This document shows, in pieces, positions 25,326 through 33,961 of a stretch of 64,000 nt of DNA; positions within the stretch are counted from its first letter, which is position 1, and each line of letters opens with the position of its first letter. The position numbers and the translations under genes are program-made. Source of the DNA: CALMKX01 sp036274895 (GTDB taxonomy: Bacteria > Acidobacteriota > Thermoanaerobaculia > Multivoradales > SZUA-115); assembly GCA_036274895.1 (NCBI GenBank), contig DASUEU010000037.1, forward strand, positions 342,921 through 406,920, read 5' to 3'. The notes under the pieces were generated by a model, which saw only the letters and a program-made list of their open reading frames with translations, searched no databases and had not been told where the DNA came from.

Positions 25326-25598
25326 ATGTTCACCTTTCTCGCCCTGTGCCTGCTCGCCCTGCCGGTGTTGATCGTGGTCGGCATCGGCTTCCTGCTCGTC
25401 AAGCTCGCCTTGCGCATCGTTCTCCTGCCCTTCGCCATCGTCGGTTTCGCCTTGAAGGCCGTGCTCGTGGTGTTGGGCCTGGTGCTCGCCTTGGTCTTCT
25501 TCCCGGTGGTGCTGGCCGTGGGTCTGGCCTTCGCCGCCGTGGCCGCGGTGGTCGGTCTGCTGTGGCTGGGAGGCAGCGTGCTCGCCGCCGCTTTCTAG
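25326..25598 (+). CDS. Small hydrophobic membrane protein
   Basis: A 90-residue protein that is almost entirely hydrophobic, with about three membrane segments and few charged residues (K26 and R30 in the first connecting turn). GAGGAGG lies about eight bases before the ATG, a strong Shine-Dalgarno that supports translation. No family is recognised. It is divergent from the PhyH gene and 36 bases before the squalene synthase-like gene, which has its own candidate -10 (TAGAGT at 25610). Confidence 0.65.
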   Translation: MFTFLALCLLALPVLIVVGIGFLLVKLALRIVLLPFAIVGFALKAVLVVLGLVLALVFFPVVLAVGLAFAAVAAVVGLLWLGGSVLAAAF

Positions 25599-25634
25599 CC
25601 TCGATGTTCTAGAGTTGCCGGCGGACATTCCGCC

Positions 25635-26531
25635 ATGGGCTCCCCGCTCTTCGAAGAGCTGCTCGCCGGCACCAGCCGAACCTTCGCAGCCACCATCCCC
25701 CTGCTCGCCGTGCCGCTGCGCGAGCAGGTGACGGTGGCCTATCTGCTCTTCCGCCTGGCCGACACCTTGGAGGACGCCCCCACCGCCCCCGCCACCGAGC
25801 GGGCGCAAGCCCTGAAGGGCCTGGCCGCCGAGCTCTCCCGCGGCACTCTCGAGACCCTGCCGGCCCCTCCGGGGCTGGACGAGCCCCACCGGCAGCTGTT
25901 CGCCAACGCCCCGGCCCTGGCGGCGGCGGTTGCCGCCTTTCCCGAGACGGTGCGAGAGGCGATCGTGTCGCGGGTGGCGCACACCGCCCTGGGCATGGCC
26001 GAGGTGGTGCTGGCGGCCGACTCGACCGGCCGGGTGGAGCTGGCGAGCGAGGCGGAGCTGGAACGCTACTGCTACCTGGTCGCCGGGGTGGTGGGGGAGA
26101 TGCTCACCGACCTCTTCGTGGCCGCCGCGCCCCAGCTGGCGGCAGTGCGCGCCGAGCTGGACCGCGACGCCGCGCTGTTCGGCGAGGCCCTGCAGCTGGT
26201 CAACATCTTGAAGGACCGCGAGGGGGACGCCCGCGAGGGCCGGCGCTTCCTGCCCCGGGGGCTGCCGCTTGCCACTGTCTTCGGCCGCGCCCGGGAGGAC
26301 ACCCGCCGCGGCGCCCGCTACATCGCCACCCTCGCCACGGGCGGGGCTCCGGCGGACGTGCTCGCCTTCACCCGCTTTCCCCTGGCCGTGGCGATCGAGA
26401 CCCTGGACGCCATCGAGACCCGAGGCCCCGGCGCCAAGATCGGCCGCGAGCGGGTGGGGCAGCTGCTGGAGGCGGCGCGGCGGGGGACGCTGGAAGTGCC
26501 CCTGTCCCCCTCCGGAGCGAGCGAGATCTGA
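25635..26531 (+). CDS. Squalene/phytoene synthase family protein
   Basis: A 298-residue trans-isoprenyl diphosphate synthase of the head-to-head type. The first Asp-rich motif D-T-L-E-D is at residues 43-47, after S-R-T-F-A-A-T-I-P-L-L. A Y-C-Y-L-V-A-G-V-V-G-E-M-L-T block follows, then the second motif region L-Q-L-V-N-I-L-K-D-R-E-G-D. These place it with enzymes that join two prenyl diphosphates to squalene or phytoene. Subfamily assignment (squalene versus phytoene) is not possible here. No other hopanoid or carotenoid genes adjoin it, although a UbiA prenyltransferase lies 5 kb away. A short leader without Shine-Dalgarno separates TAGAGT from the ATG. Confidence 0.85.
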   Translation: MGSPLFEELLAGTSRTFAATIPLLAVPLREQVTVAYLLFRLADTLEDAPTAPATERAQALKGLAAELSRGTLETLPAPPGLDEPHRQLFANAPALAAAVAAFPETVREAIVSRVAHTALGMAEVVLAADSTGRVELASEAELERYCYLVAGVVGEMLTDLFVAAAPQLAAVRAELDRDAALFGEALQLVNILKDREGDAREGRRFLPRGLPLATVFGRAREDTRRGARYIATLATGGAPADVLAFTRFPLAVAIETLDAIETRGPGAKIGRERVGQLLEAARRGTLEVPLSPSGASEI

Positions 26532-26541
26532 ACCGGAGGCT

Positions 26542-26997
26542 CTACAGCCAACGCCGGGTGCGCCGGGCGTAGGCCTGGTAGGTGTCGCCGAAGAGGCGGG
26601 CGAGCATGGCTTCGTCCGGGCGGATGAAGTAGCGGTCGATGAAGAGGGCGAACGCCGGCGGCACCAGCCAGGGCGTGGCCGTGCCCAACCCCCAGGCGAT
26701 GGCCACCAGAGTGATCGTGAGGCCGAGGTAGATGGGGTTGCGGGAGAGGCGGAAGGCCCCGCTGGTGATGAGTTTGGTGGCCTCGTGGAAGGGCATCAGG
26801 GCCGTGTGGTGGAGGATCAGCATCGCCGCCCCCCAGGCCGAAAGCGAGAGCCCCACGGCCGCCGGCAAAGCCCCCCACCAGCGCCACTCCCAAGCCACCA
26901 CCTCGGCCCCCGGCAGCCACCGATCGAGACCCAGCATGAGCAGGATGGCCAGGGTCATGAAGACGGGTGGGAGGAAGAGGGGGTGAGGCTTGTTCAT
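26542..26997 (-). CDS. Isoprenylcysteine methyltransferase (ICMT)-like membrane protein
   Basis: A 151-residue protein with about four membrane segments. The block L-I-T-S-G-A-F-R-L-S-R-N-P-I-Y-L-G-L and the C-terminal E-A-M-L-A-R-L-F-G-D-T-Y-Q-A-Y-A-R-R-T-R-R-W are the S-adenosylmethionine-binding hallmarks of the ICMT/PEMT superfamily (R-N-P-x-Y and E-x-x-L-x-x-x-F-G-x-x-Y). Bacterial members methylate diverse substrates, mostly unknown. Convergent with the synthase gene. A TATCCT hexamer lies nine bases before its ATG. Confidence 0.85.
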   Translation of the reverse strand: MNKPHPLFLPPVFMTLAILLMLGLDRWLPGAEVVAWEWRWWGALPAAVGLSLSAWGAAMLILHHTALMPFHEATKLITSGAFRLSRNPIYLGLTITLVAIAWGLGTATPWLVPPAFALFIDRYFIRPDEAMLARLFGDTYQAYARRTRRWL

Positions 26998-27006
26998 TGG
27001 TTGCGG

Positions 27007-27012
27007 AGGATA
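27007..27012 (-). promoter_or_regulatory. Candidate extended -10 (TGC-TATCCT)
   Basis: On the - strand TATCCT, preceded by TGC, ends nine bases before the ICMT-like ATG at 26997. No Shine-Dalgarno is present, as in other candidate leaderless starts in the window. Confidence 0.4.
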
Positions 27013-27102
27013 GCAGCCGCCCCGAGGGACCGAGGTCCCTCGCTACCCATGAAGGTCCCTGGCGGGACGGCAGCAAGGGCGCTCCGCTCCGTCGTTTGGG
27101 CT

Positions 27103-27127
27103 GGTTCCCACGCTCTGCGTGGGAACC
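27103..27127. repeat. Perfect palindrome, terminator- or REP-like
   Basis: Arms GGTTCCCACGC (27103-27113) and GCGTGGGAACC (27117-27127) enclose a three-base TCT loop. It lies just past the stop of the metallophosphoesterase-NACHT gene and upstream of the ICMT-like gene. No T-run follows on the - strand, so it may be a dispersed palindromic repeat that also ends or stabilises the transcript. Confidence 0.7.
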
Positions 27128-27155
27128 CGAGTCCGGCCGCTCCGCGGCTTCCCGC

Positions 27156-30100
27156 TCACCCCGTCTGCGGCGGGAAGATCTCCCGCAGCGCCTCGGCCAC
27201 GTAGGGCTGGTCGCTCGCCAGGCCCTCGGCCAGGGCGTCGTCCAGGGCCTTGCGGTGCTGGGCGTTGGTGTTGTCGTGCAGCAGCCAGCACAGGTGCCAC
27301 TGGGAGCGCGGCAGCCAGTTCGCGGGCGGGGGGCCGGAGAGGAGCTGGATCCACCGCTCCGTGGCCGGCCACTGCCAGGTGGTGGTGGCCTGCGTCCAGC
27401 CCAGGGCGAGGTAGAGGGCGAGGAGGTCGGGGTCGTCCGGGTTCTTGAACGAGCCATCCACCGCCTGCCAGACTTGCAGGAGCCAGGCGTTCTGGACTCG
27501 GCGGTGGAAGTAGGCAGTGCGTTCTCTCTTGGGCCTCTCGACCGTAGTGACCTGGGCCAGCCAGGCTTCAGCAGCCAAGCGCTCAGACAGGACTCCGGCG
27601 GCTCGCTGGGCTTCCTCCTTGGTCTTAGCCGCACTCAGTGCATCAAGGGCTCTCTGGTCCAGGCTCCTCTCGCCCACGCTGGGTGGTGCCGGAGATGGAC
27701 GCGAGCTTTCTCGCTGAGCGAAATCCCTAGGGGAACCCACAGAGAAACTCTCAGCGAAAATCCGAACGAAATCCCCAGGGAAATCCCCAGCGAAAGCCCG
27801 AACGAAAGACCAAGCGAAATTCCGAGTGAAATCCAAAGCGAACTTCCGAGTGAAATTCTGAGTGAAATCCAAAGCGAAATCTTGAGTGAAATCCCAAGCG
27901 AGATCCTGAGGGAGATTCCGAGTGAAATCCCGAGCGAAATCTCGAGCGAACTCCCAAGCGAGATCCTGAGGTAGATTCCGAGTGAAATCCCGAGTGAAAT
28001 CCCGAGCGAAAGCCCGAGCGAACGTCCCAGCGAAACGCCGAGTGAAACGCCGAGCGAGAGCCTCTGCGTGGACGAGCAGCGTCATATCGGGCCACGCGGG
28101 TCGAGAGAGCACTTCGATCCCAGACGGATGCAGCGTCACAGCCGCGGGCACACCCTTGCCACTCTCTCGCCGTTCTTCCGCCAGCGCCGCCAAGCTCCCC
28201 GCCGCCAAGCCGGCCATTTTCCTGTGGCGGCGGGCCAACGCCACGAGCAGGCCCGGTGCGAGCGCGAGAGCGGGCTGGCCCAAAGAAGCGAGGGAGCGCA
28301 GGGTAGCCAGCTCGGGAGACCCCTTGCTCGCCCAGTTGAAGGCTGACGCCCTCTCGATGCGTTGTACGGCCCAACGCCCCGCCATGTAGCCCGGCCAGAA
28401 ATCCAGCAAGGCCGCAGCCGCGAGTCCGGCGTCTGGCCGACGGTCTAGAGCGCGCCGCACGGCATCGGTATCCCCCCTAACCAGGGCCACGGCACCTTGC
28501 AGGCCCTCGCCGATGGCCCTGGCCACTTCGTGCTCCGGCCACCGGCGAGCCCACTTCGCATGCCGCAGGGAAAAGCGCTGAATGTCCTGGAAAGTGCCGG
28601 CCACTTCGCCCCAGGTTTGGACTGGCCGGTCCAGGAGTGAGCGCGCCGCCTCGCGGACGATCCGTTCCCGCTGCTCCTGATCGAAGTCCGCTTCCTCGCG
28701 CAGGCACTGCAGCAGAAAGAACCAACGGCCCTCCGCCTTCAACCTTCCCATCCGCCCGAACAAGTCATCCAGAAAACGCTTTTCCGTAGCCTTGCGTCCC
28801 ACCACCAACAGGCAGGCCTCCCGCCAGGCCGGGTTGCTCCACTGCTTGGCCACCAGCTGGACAGCAGGCCCATCCCTCTCCAGCTCCACGCCGCAAGCGG
28901 CCAGGTACTCGAGGAAGGACAGGTGGAAGAAGGCGAAGAACCCCGGCTTCTGCTCGACCAGCAGACCCGCGCCATCTTCCAGATACTCCACCCACTTCTC
29001 GACCAGAGAGCGGACGCTCCGCTTCTCCTGCGAGGCATCGCGCCCGTGGACGATGCCGGTCAGCGTTTCCACCAGCTCGCCGCGGGGGATCAGGACCTCC
29101 CGGTCGTCCGCCTTGCGCCCCTTCTGCCGTAGGTAGGCCAGCTCCTCGAGATAGGCCCGCTGGCGCCCCTCGTCGATCGCCTCGAAACGCCGCCCCCCGG
29201 CGGCCGGCCAGGTTTCGAGCAACGTCTTGATGCACAGCTCGTAGAGCTTGGCCCGCTCCCCCGGCAGGTGGGCCTCGAAGCGATGAACGAGGGCGATGAG
29301 CGTGGCGAGCATCGGGTTCCTCGCCAGCTCTTTGACCCGGGGATTGGCGGTCAATGCGCCTTCGAGATCCTCAACTCCCCGGGCGCGTGCCTGCGCATCC
29401 TCGGGCTCCTGGATCGCGTACCAGTTGCGGACGAAGAGCGGAAGATCCTCCTCACTGAAGGGAGCGAGCGTCAGGTAAGCCACGCCGCCGGAAATGTCCC
29501 CTTGGACCGGAGCTTCGTCGTACCCGGCGATCCGGCTGGTGAGGAGCGTTGGGAGGCTCCGGTGTTGGAAGAGGAAGGCGATCACCTTGTCCACCGCCTT
29601 GCCCCGCTCGGCCGCGGAGCCCACCTCGTCGAGCCCATCCAGCAGGAGGACCGCCCGCCCCTCTTCGATGGCTTCCTCGAAGAAGCCCTCCGGCAGGTTG
29701 TCGAGCTGGAGGTGCGTCCGGGCTTGCTCGCGGAGGAAGTCGAGCAGCGTCTTCTCCTGCTGCTTGCACTCGCGGACGTACTCCCGGAAAGGCAGAAACA
29801 GCGGGAGCGTGGCCTCGGGCGCCTTCCATCCCTCCAGCTTCACTGCCCCGGCCAGGGCGGCGGTGAGGAAGCGGCAGAGCGTCGTCTTACCGCTACCCGG
29901 GCCGCCGAGCAGCACCACGGTGCGCGGAGAGCGGCTGCGGCCCCTGGCCGCCAGCACCGCGAGAAGCTGCTGTGTGGTCCAGCTCTTCTTCTCGTCCTGC
30001 CGGCCACGGACTTCCATCCGGAGGGGGACGAACAGCTCCGGCACCCGGACCATGGGACGCAGGCGGTGATCTCCGAAGCCGATGAAGCGAACGGTGCCGT

Positions 30101-31223
30101 GCACCCGCGCCGCCACCTCGCGGTACCGCTCGACGAGAGAAGCCGCGGCCCGGCCGCGGGCGGCTTTCTTCTTGCCAGCCTTGGGCTGCGCCTGTGGCTG
30201 AGCGCCGCTCAGCGCGAACTCCCACCGTCCGGCTGGCGCGTTCGCATAGGTCAGCTTGTCTGGCGCCCAGAAACTCTTGCCCGGCTGATCGGTGTAGCCG
30301 AAGTAGCTCACCGCGCCAGCCGCCGCGGGCAGTGCCAACTCCCCAGCCAGGTAGCGCCTTGGATACTGCGGGTCCCCGGTGTAGAGGCAGCCGGCTGCCA
30401 GCTCCAGGAGCGAGCCATCCGGCGTGCTCCGCTGGCCCGTGTCCGTCCGGTGGAGATGGCCGCGCAACAACAGGTGAGCCCCATCCTCCTGCTCCAGCAG
30501 GTTCCTCACCGCCGCGCGGTCGAAGTCGAGGCAGTCCTCGATCGGGTGGTGTACCAGCGCGATCCGCACCTCCCCCGCTGCTGCATCCACCAGCGCTTCG
30601 CGCAGTTGGTACTCACCGACCAGCAGCACCAGGTCTCGGTGCGTCTTCTCCTCCAGCTTCGTGCCGCAGGCCCAGGCCGAGTTGAGCTGGAGGATCGCCA
30701 CCTTCGCTCCGCCGACCTCTCGGTGATCCACCCGCCAGGGCCTCGCCGCTTCCCAGGCCCGGGCCGTACCGAAGAGGCGCTCCGTGAAGGCGTAGAAGTT
30801 GGCCAGGCGGCGGCCGAGCAGCTCGAGGGAAGGGGCGTCCCGGAAGATCTCCTCAACATGGGCGGCGGACTCGAGCCCCTCGGCGATGGCTCGGTCGCCC
30901 CGCTTGATCGCGCTGCGATCCACGTCGTGATTCCCCGGCACCACGAAGAAGTCTCGCCGCGGCTCCAGGTCCAGGGTCTTGGCCAGCTGCTCGCAGAAGC
31001 GGAAGGCGTGGTCGTACTCCTCGCGCTTGCCAGAGAAGGCAACGTCCCCGGTGAGGAACACCATCTGCGGCGCAAAGCCCTCCGCCTTCTGCCGCCGGGC
31101 GTGCTCCACCAGGGCCTTGAGCGTGGCACGCCGGTCCCAGGTCTCATCGGCCTTGAGATGCAGGTCCGACAGGTGCAACCAGCGCAGCGAAGCTGCGGCT
31201 TGTTCGGGCATGAGAGAAAGCAT
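27156..31223 (-). CDS. Metallophosphoesterase-NACHT STAND NTPase with tetrapeptide-repeat region
   Basis: A 1355-residue multidomain protein. Residues 12-330 are a calcineurin-like phosphoesterase with all metal motifs: D20-L-H22, G59-D60, G-N-H-D at 97-100, V-H-H near 224-226 and G-H-L-H at 255-258. A basic linker follows. Residues 430-700 are a NACHT NTPase: Walker A G-G-P-G-S-G-K-T-T at 440-448, Walker B L-L-L-D-G-L-D-E at 526-533, then T-S-R. Residues 700-1050 are helical. Residues about 1054-1171 are an array of four-residue units (F-T-R-D, F-A-R-D). A conserved-looking C-terminal domain of about 180 residues ends the protein. The layout of effector, NACHT and sensor fits bacterial NLR-like antiphage proteins; that role is inferred. 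No signal peptide. Start ATG 31223 has GGAAG upstream; an ATG four codons in is possible. Confidence 0.88.
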   Translation of the reverse strand: MLSLMPEQAAASLRWLHLSDLHLKADETWDRRATLKALVEHARRQKAEGFAPQMVFLTGDVAFSGKREEYDHAFRFCEQLAKTLDLEPRRDFFVVPGNHDVDRSAIKRGDRAIAEGLESAAHVEEIFRDAPSLELLGRRLANFYAFTERLFGTARAWEAARPWRVDHREVGGAKVAILQLNSAWACGTKLEEKTHRDLVLLVGEYQLREALVDAAAGEVRIALVHHPIEDCLDFDRAAVRNLLEQEDGAHLLLRGHLHRTDTGQRSTPDGSLLELAAGCLYTGDPQYPRRYLAGELALPAAAGAVSYFGYTDQPGKSFWAPDKLTYANAPAGRWEFALSGAQPQAQPKAGKKKAARGRAAASLVERYREVAARVHGTVRFIGFGDHRLRPMVRVPELFVPLRMEVRGRQDEKKSWTTQQLLAVLAARGRSRSPRTVVLLGGPGSGKTTLCRFLTAALAGAVKLEGWKAPEATLPLFLPFREYVRECKQQEKTLLDFLREQARTHLQLDNLPEGFFEEAIEEGRAVLLLDGLDEVGSAAERGKAVDKVIAFLFQHRSLPTLLTSRIAGYDEAPVQGDISGGVAYLTLAPFSEEDLPLFVRNWYAIQEPEDAQARARGVEDLEGALTANPRVKELARNPMLATLIALVHRFEAHLPGERAKLYELCIKTLLETWPAAGGRRFEAIDEGRQRAYLEELAYLRQKGRKADDREVLIPRGELVETLTGIVHGRDASQEKRSVRSLVEKWVEYLEDGAGLLVEQKPGFFAFFHLSFLEYLAACGVELERDGPAVQLVAKQWSNPAWREACLLVVGRKATEKRFLDDLFGRMGRLKAEGRWFFLLQCLREEADFDQEQRERIVREAARSLLDRPVQTWGEVAGTFQDIQRFSLRHAKWARRWPEHEVARAIGEGLQGAVALVRGDTDAVRRALDRRPDAGLAAAALLDFWPGYMAGRWAVQRIERASAFNWASKGSPELATLRSLASLGQPALALAPGLLVALARRHRKMAGLAAGSLAALAEERRESGKGVPAAVTLHPSGIEVLSRPAWPDMTLLVHAEALARRFTRRFAGTFARAFARDFTRDFTRNLPQDLAWEFARDFARDFTRNLPQDLAWDFTQDFALDFTQNFTRKFALDFTRNFAWSFVRAFAGDFPGDFVRIFAESFSVGSPRDFAQRESSRPSPAPPSVGERSLDQRALDALSAAKTKEEAQRAAGVLSERLAAEAWLAQVTTVERPKRERTAYFHRRVQNAWLLQVWQAVDGSFKNPDDPDLLALYLALGWTQATTTWQWPATERWIQLLSGPPPANWLPRSQWHLCWLLHDNTNAQHRKALDDALAEGLASDQPYVAEALREIFPPQTG
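27710..28062 (-). repeat. Degenerate 12-bp tandem array encoding F-every-four-residues repeats
   Basis: About 28 units of 12 bases, read on the + strand as variants of GAGCGAAATCCC, lie inside the NACHT gene. They encode tetrapeptides of the form F-[T/A]-[R/Q/W]-[D/N/E], with a larger internal duplication in which the block R-N-L-P-Q-D-L-A-W recurs. Because the unit is 12 bases, gain or loss of units keeps the reading frame. Confidence 0.9.
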
Positions 31224-31362
31224 GCCTCAACGCTTCCCGAAAGAACAGAGGACGGGGGCCTCGGCGCGAGCCCGCGGAGCGCCCCCCGCCCACCCCCATG
31301 GGCAGGACCCGCCTGCGCCCGCGGGCCGGGGTTGGTGGCTTGAGGTGCGGCATCATCCTCCC

Positions 31363-32280
31363 ATGGCTGCACACCCGTCTCTCCGCGAAGGTCTCTGGCG
31401 CATTGCGGATCCCAAGATCACCCTCGCTTCGGTGGCCTCCATGGTGCTGGGGGCAGCGGCGGCGGCGCGGGTGGGGCCGCTGGCCTGGGGGTGGTTGGTG
31501 GCGACGGTGGTGGGGATCTTCTTCATCGAGGCGGCGAAGAATGCCTCGGGGGAGATCTTCGACTTCGACTCCGGCACCGACCTCGCCGTTGGCCCGGAGG
31601 ACCGCAGCCCCTTCTCGGGCGGCAAGCGGGTGCTGGTGGACGGGCTGATGACCCGGCACCAGGCGGCCCTGGCGGCGGCGCTCTTCTACGCCGCGGGCGC
31701 GGCCGTGGGCCTCGCCATCGTGGCCTGGCGGGAGCCGCGGGTGCTGGCCGTGGGGGCCGTGGGCGTGGGGCTCGCCTACTTCTACCACGCCCCGCCGCTG
31801 CGCCTCTCCTACCGCGGGCTGGGGGAGCCGGCCGTGGCCCTGACCTACGGCCCTCTGGTGGCGGCCGGCACTTACCTGGTGCAGCGCGGCAGCCTCCACG
31901 CCGAGGTGGTGCTGCTCTCCCTGCCGCTTGGCCTCTTGATCGGCAACTTCCTGCTGGCCAACGAGCTCCCGGACGCCGTGGCGGATGCTTCCGCGGCCAA
32001 GCGCACCCTGGTGGTGCGGCTGGGCAAGGCCAGCGCGGCGCGCCTTTACGCCCTGGTGGCGGCGGCCGCCTTCACGGGCCTGGCCGCTCTGCCGCTGGTG
32101 GGCATTTCACCCTGGGTGCTGCTCGGCTTCGCCGGTCTCCCCCACGCCGTGGCCGCCGCCCGCCGCCTGGCCCGCCACGGGAGCGTGACCCGCGAGGTCA
32201 TCCCCGCCCAGGCGGCCAGCCTCATCGCCTTCCTGCTCTACTCCCTCGGCGTCAGCCTGGGCCTCGCGCTCGGTCGCTGA
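31363..32280 (+). CDS. UbiA family prenyltransferase
   Basis: A 305-residue membrane enzyme with eight or nine helices. The first Asp-rich motif region reads N-A-S-G-E-I-F-D-F-D-S-G-T-D (UbiA N-x-x-x-D-x-x-x-D type) and the second N-E-L-P-D-A-V-A-D. K-R-T-L-V-V-R-L-G-K follows, as in MenA-like members. It should transfer a prenyl chain to an aromatic or other acceptor in the membrane; MenA, UbiA and other acceptor types cannot be separated without a tree. The ATG at 31363 is chosen from conservation; no strong Shine-Dalgarno is seen. It is divergent from the NACHT gene, with 139 bases between them. Confidence 0.88.
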   Translation: MAAHPSLREGLWRIADPKITLASVASMVLGAAAAARVGPLAWGWLVATVVGIFFIEAAKNASGEIFDFDSGTDLAVGPEDRSPFSGGKRVLVDGLMTRHQAALAAALFYAAGAAVGLAIVAWREPRVLAVGAVGVGLAYFYHAPPLRLSYRGLGEPAVALTYGPLVAAGTYLVQRGSLHAEVVLLSLPLGLLIGNFLLANELPDAVADASAAKRTLVVRLGKASAARLYALVAAAAFTGLAALPLVGISPWVLLGFAGLPHAVAAARRLARHGSVTREVIPAQAASLIAFLLYSLGVSLGLALGR

Positions 32281-32366
32281 GGGGCGCAGGGCACCACGCG
32301 ATGGTGCAGGCTGAACGTGACATCTGGAGGTGCGGTCAATGCCACGCATGACGACCATCCTCGACC

Positions 32367-33857
32367 TCACTGACACAAACATCCGTCCACCGCTTCCTCC
32401 GCGAACGTGCAGCAGCCGGGGGAGGGCTCGTCTTCTTCGACCAGGCAGACGCCGGTGGTCATCATGCTGAAGACGGCGTTGCCCTTGGCGGTGTCGCGGT
32501 CCGGACCGCAGCCGATGGCGCTGCGGGAGCCGGGCGGGAGCAGGTCCGAGGGGGTACCGTCCAGGTTCTGGCAGGAGCCGTTGCGTACGATGACGCTGAC
32601 CCGGCACTCGCCGGTCGAGATGCCCGGCGACCTTTCACCGCGGCAACGCTGCAACCATTCCTCACGGGCAGCGGACTCCTTGCCGGGCTCGCTGATGGGG
32701 ACGAGCAGGCACCACTGATAGTGGTTCTGGTAGTTGTCGTGCCAGCGCGTCTGGCGGTCCCGGCCGCAGCCGCGCTGGATGCGCTCGGCGTTCTGCACGC
32801 GGGCGTGGTCGGCGTAGGCGTCGCAGGTGTTGCGGCGGTCCGGGGTGCAGGCGGAGAGCAGCCGCGTGCGCTCCCGCGTCTCGGCCTCGGCGCTCGCCGG
32901 TGAAGCGGTCACGCACCAGGCCGCGTGCTCCTGGTAGTTGGAGCTCCAGCGGTCCCCGGCCAGGTTGCAGCCGGTAGCCTGGTTCTGCCGCTGGGCCGCC
33001 ACCGCTTGGTTCGCGTACTCCGTACACACGGAGAGGCAGCGGCTGAGGGCGCCGGCGCGCAGGTTGGTCTCGAGCTGGACTCGATCCTCCGGGGCGACCA
33101 TGCACCACTGCCGGTGGCTCGCCTCGTCGAAGCTCCAGGCATCCCCCTTGAGCCCGCAGGAGAAGTTCTGGTTCTTCTGCTGCGCGGCCACGGCCTCGCG
33201 GGCGTACTGGGTGCAGCGATCGCAGCGGTCCAGGGCGGCGCGGCGGGCAGCGGTCTCCCGGTCCGCGTCGGCCGGCGAGGCGACCAGGCACCACTGGCGA
33301 TGGGCCATGCTGTCGTAACTCCAGGCATCGCCCCGGAGACCGCAATGGAGGGTGACGTTGCGCTGCTGGGCCTCCGTCGCCTGGCGGGCGTAGTCGGAGC
33401 AGCGGCGGCACTCCTGGAGGGCTCCTCGGCGGGCCGCGCTCTCGTTCGCGGCATCGGCCGGGGAGACGGCGAGACACCACTGACGGTGACCCTCGGTGTT
33501 GAAGCTCCAGGGGTCCCCGGCGAAGCCGCAGCTCGAAGCGATGTTGTCCAGGTGGGCCTCGAACGCCTCCCGGGCGTAGTCGCTGCAGCGCCGGCAGCCT
33601 TCGAGGGCACCCCGGCGCCCGTTGGTCTCGCTTTGCACCTGGGCGAGCGAGGCGCCGAGACACCAGTTGAAGTGGTTTTGCCAGTGACCGCTCCAAGGAT
33701 CGCCGGCGAAGCCGCAGTGATCCCCCAGGTTGCGGGCCTGAGCCTGGACGGCCTCGTCCGCGTAGTGGCGGCAGGTCGCCTCGTCGGCGGCGCGGGTGGC
33801 AAGCGGGAAGAGGGCGAGACACACGGCCGGCAGCACGAGCCTTGCTCGGTGGGTCAT
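32367..33857 (-). CDS. Secreted Cys-rich protein with six 62-residue repeats
   Basis: A 496-residue exported protein (signal peptide 1-23, ending T-R-A-A). Six tandem repeats begin at Cys29, 91, 153, 215, 278 and 345, a near-constant 62-residue period. Each has four cysteines, for example C29-C48-C66-C88 and C91-C110-C128-C150, with the pattern Y-A-x-x-A, A-Q-x-x-N, C-G-x-x-G-D-x-W-S, H-x-x-W-C and E-x-x-x-R-x-x-x-L-x-x-C. The even Cys number per unit suggests two disulfides each. A Cys-rich C-terminal tail of about 85 residues ends C-L-C-Q. I recognise no family. AAGGAGG precedes the ATG by six bases. It is divergent from the propeller-GGDEF gene. Confidence 0.82.
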   Translation of the reverse strand: MTHRARLVLPAVCLALFPLATRAADEATCRHYADEAVQAQARNLGDHCGFAGDPWSGHWQNHFNWCLGASLAQVQSETNGRRGALEGCRRCSDYAREAFEAHLDNIASSCGFAGDPWSFNTEGHRQWCLAVSPADAANESAARRGALQECRRCSDYARQATEAQQRNVTLHCGLRGDAWSYDSMAHRQWCLVASPADADRETAARRAALDRCDRCTQYAREAVAAQQKNQNFSCGLKGDAWSFDEASHRQWCMVAPEDRVQLETNLRAGALSRCLSVCTEYANQAVAAQRQNQATGCNLAGDRWSSNYQEHAAWCVTASPASAEAETRERTRLLSACTPDRRNTCDAYADHARVQNAERIQRGCGRDRQTRWHDNYQNHYQWCLLVPISEPGKESAAREEWLQRCRGERSPGISTGECRVSVIVRNGSCQNLDGTPSDLLPPGSRSAIGCGPDRDTAKGNAVFSMMTTGVCLVEEDEPSPGCCTFAEEAVDGCLCQ

Positions 33858-33961
33858 GGAGCCTCCTTGCTAGGCGTTGGGCGTAGAGCCGAGACGAGGC
33901 GTTACCATCCCAATCCGCGGCCTTTGCGCATAGACTCACCCCAACCACCCCAAGACCAACC

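Noticed and set aside
27709..27974. Possible + strand protein of repeating S-E-I-P units opposite the NACHT gene array.
   Set aside because: It is the reverse reading of the same 12-base repeats. The repeat length is a multiple of three, so several frames stay open by chance.
27700..28065. CRISPR array or diversity-generating variable region suggested by the short tandem repeats.
   Set aside because: Units are 12 bases with no unique spacers, lie in frame inside one coding gene, and there are no cas, reverse transcriptase or template-repeat features nearby.
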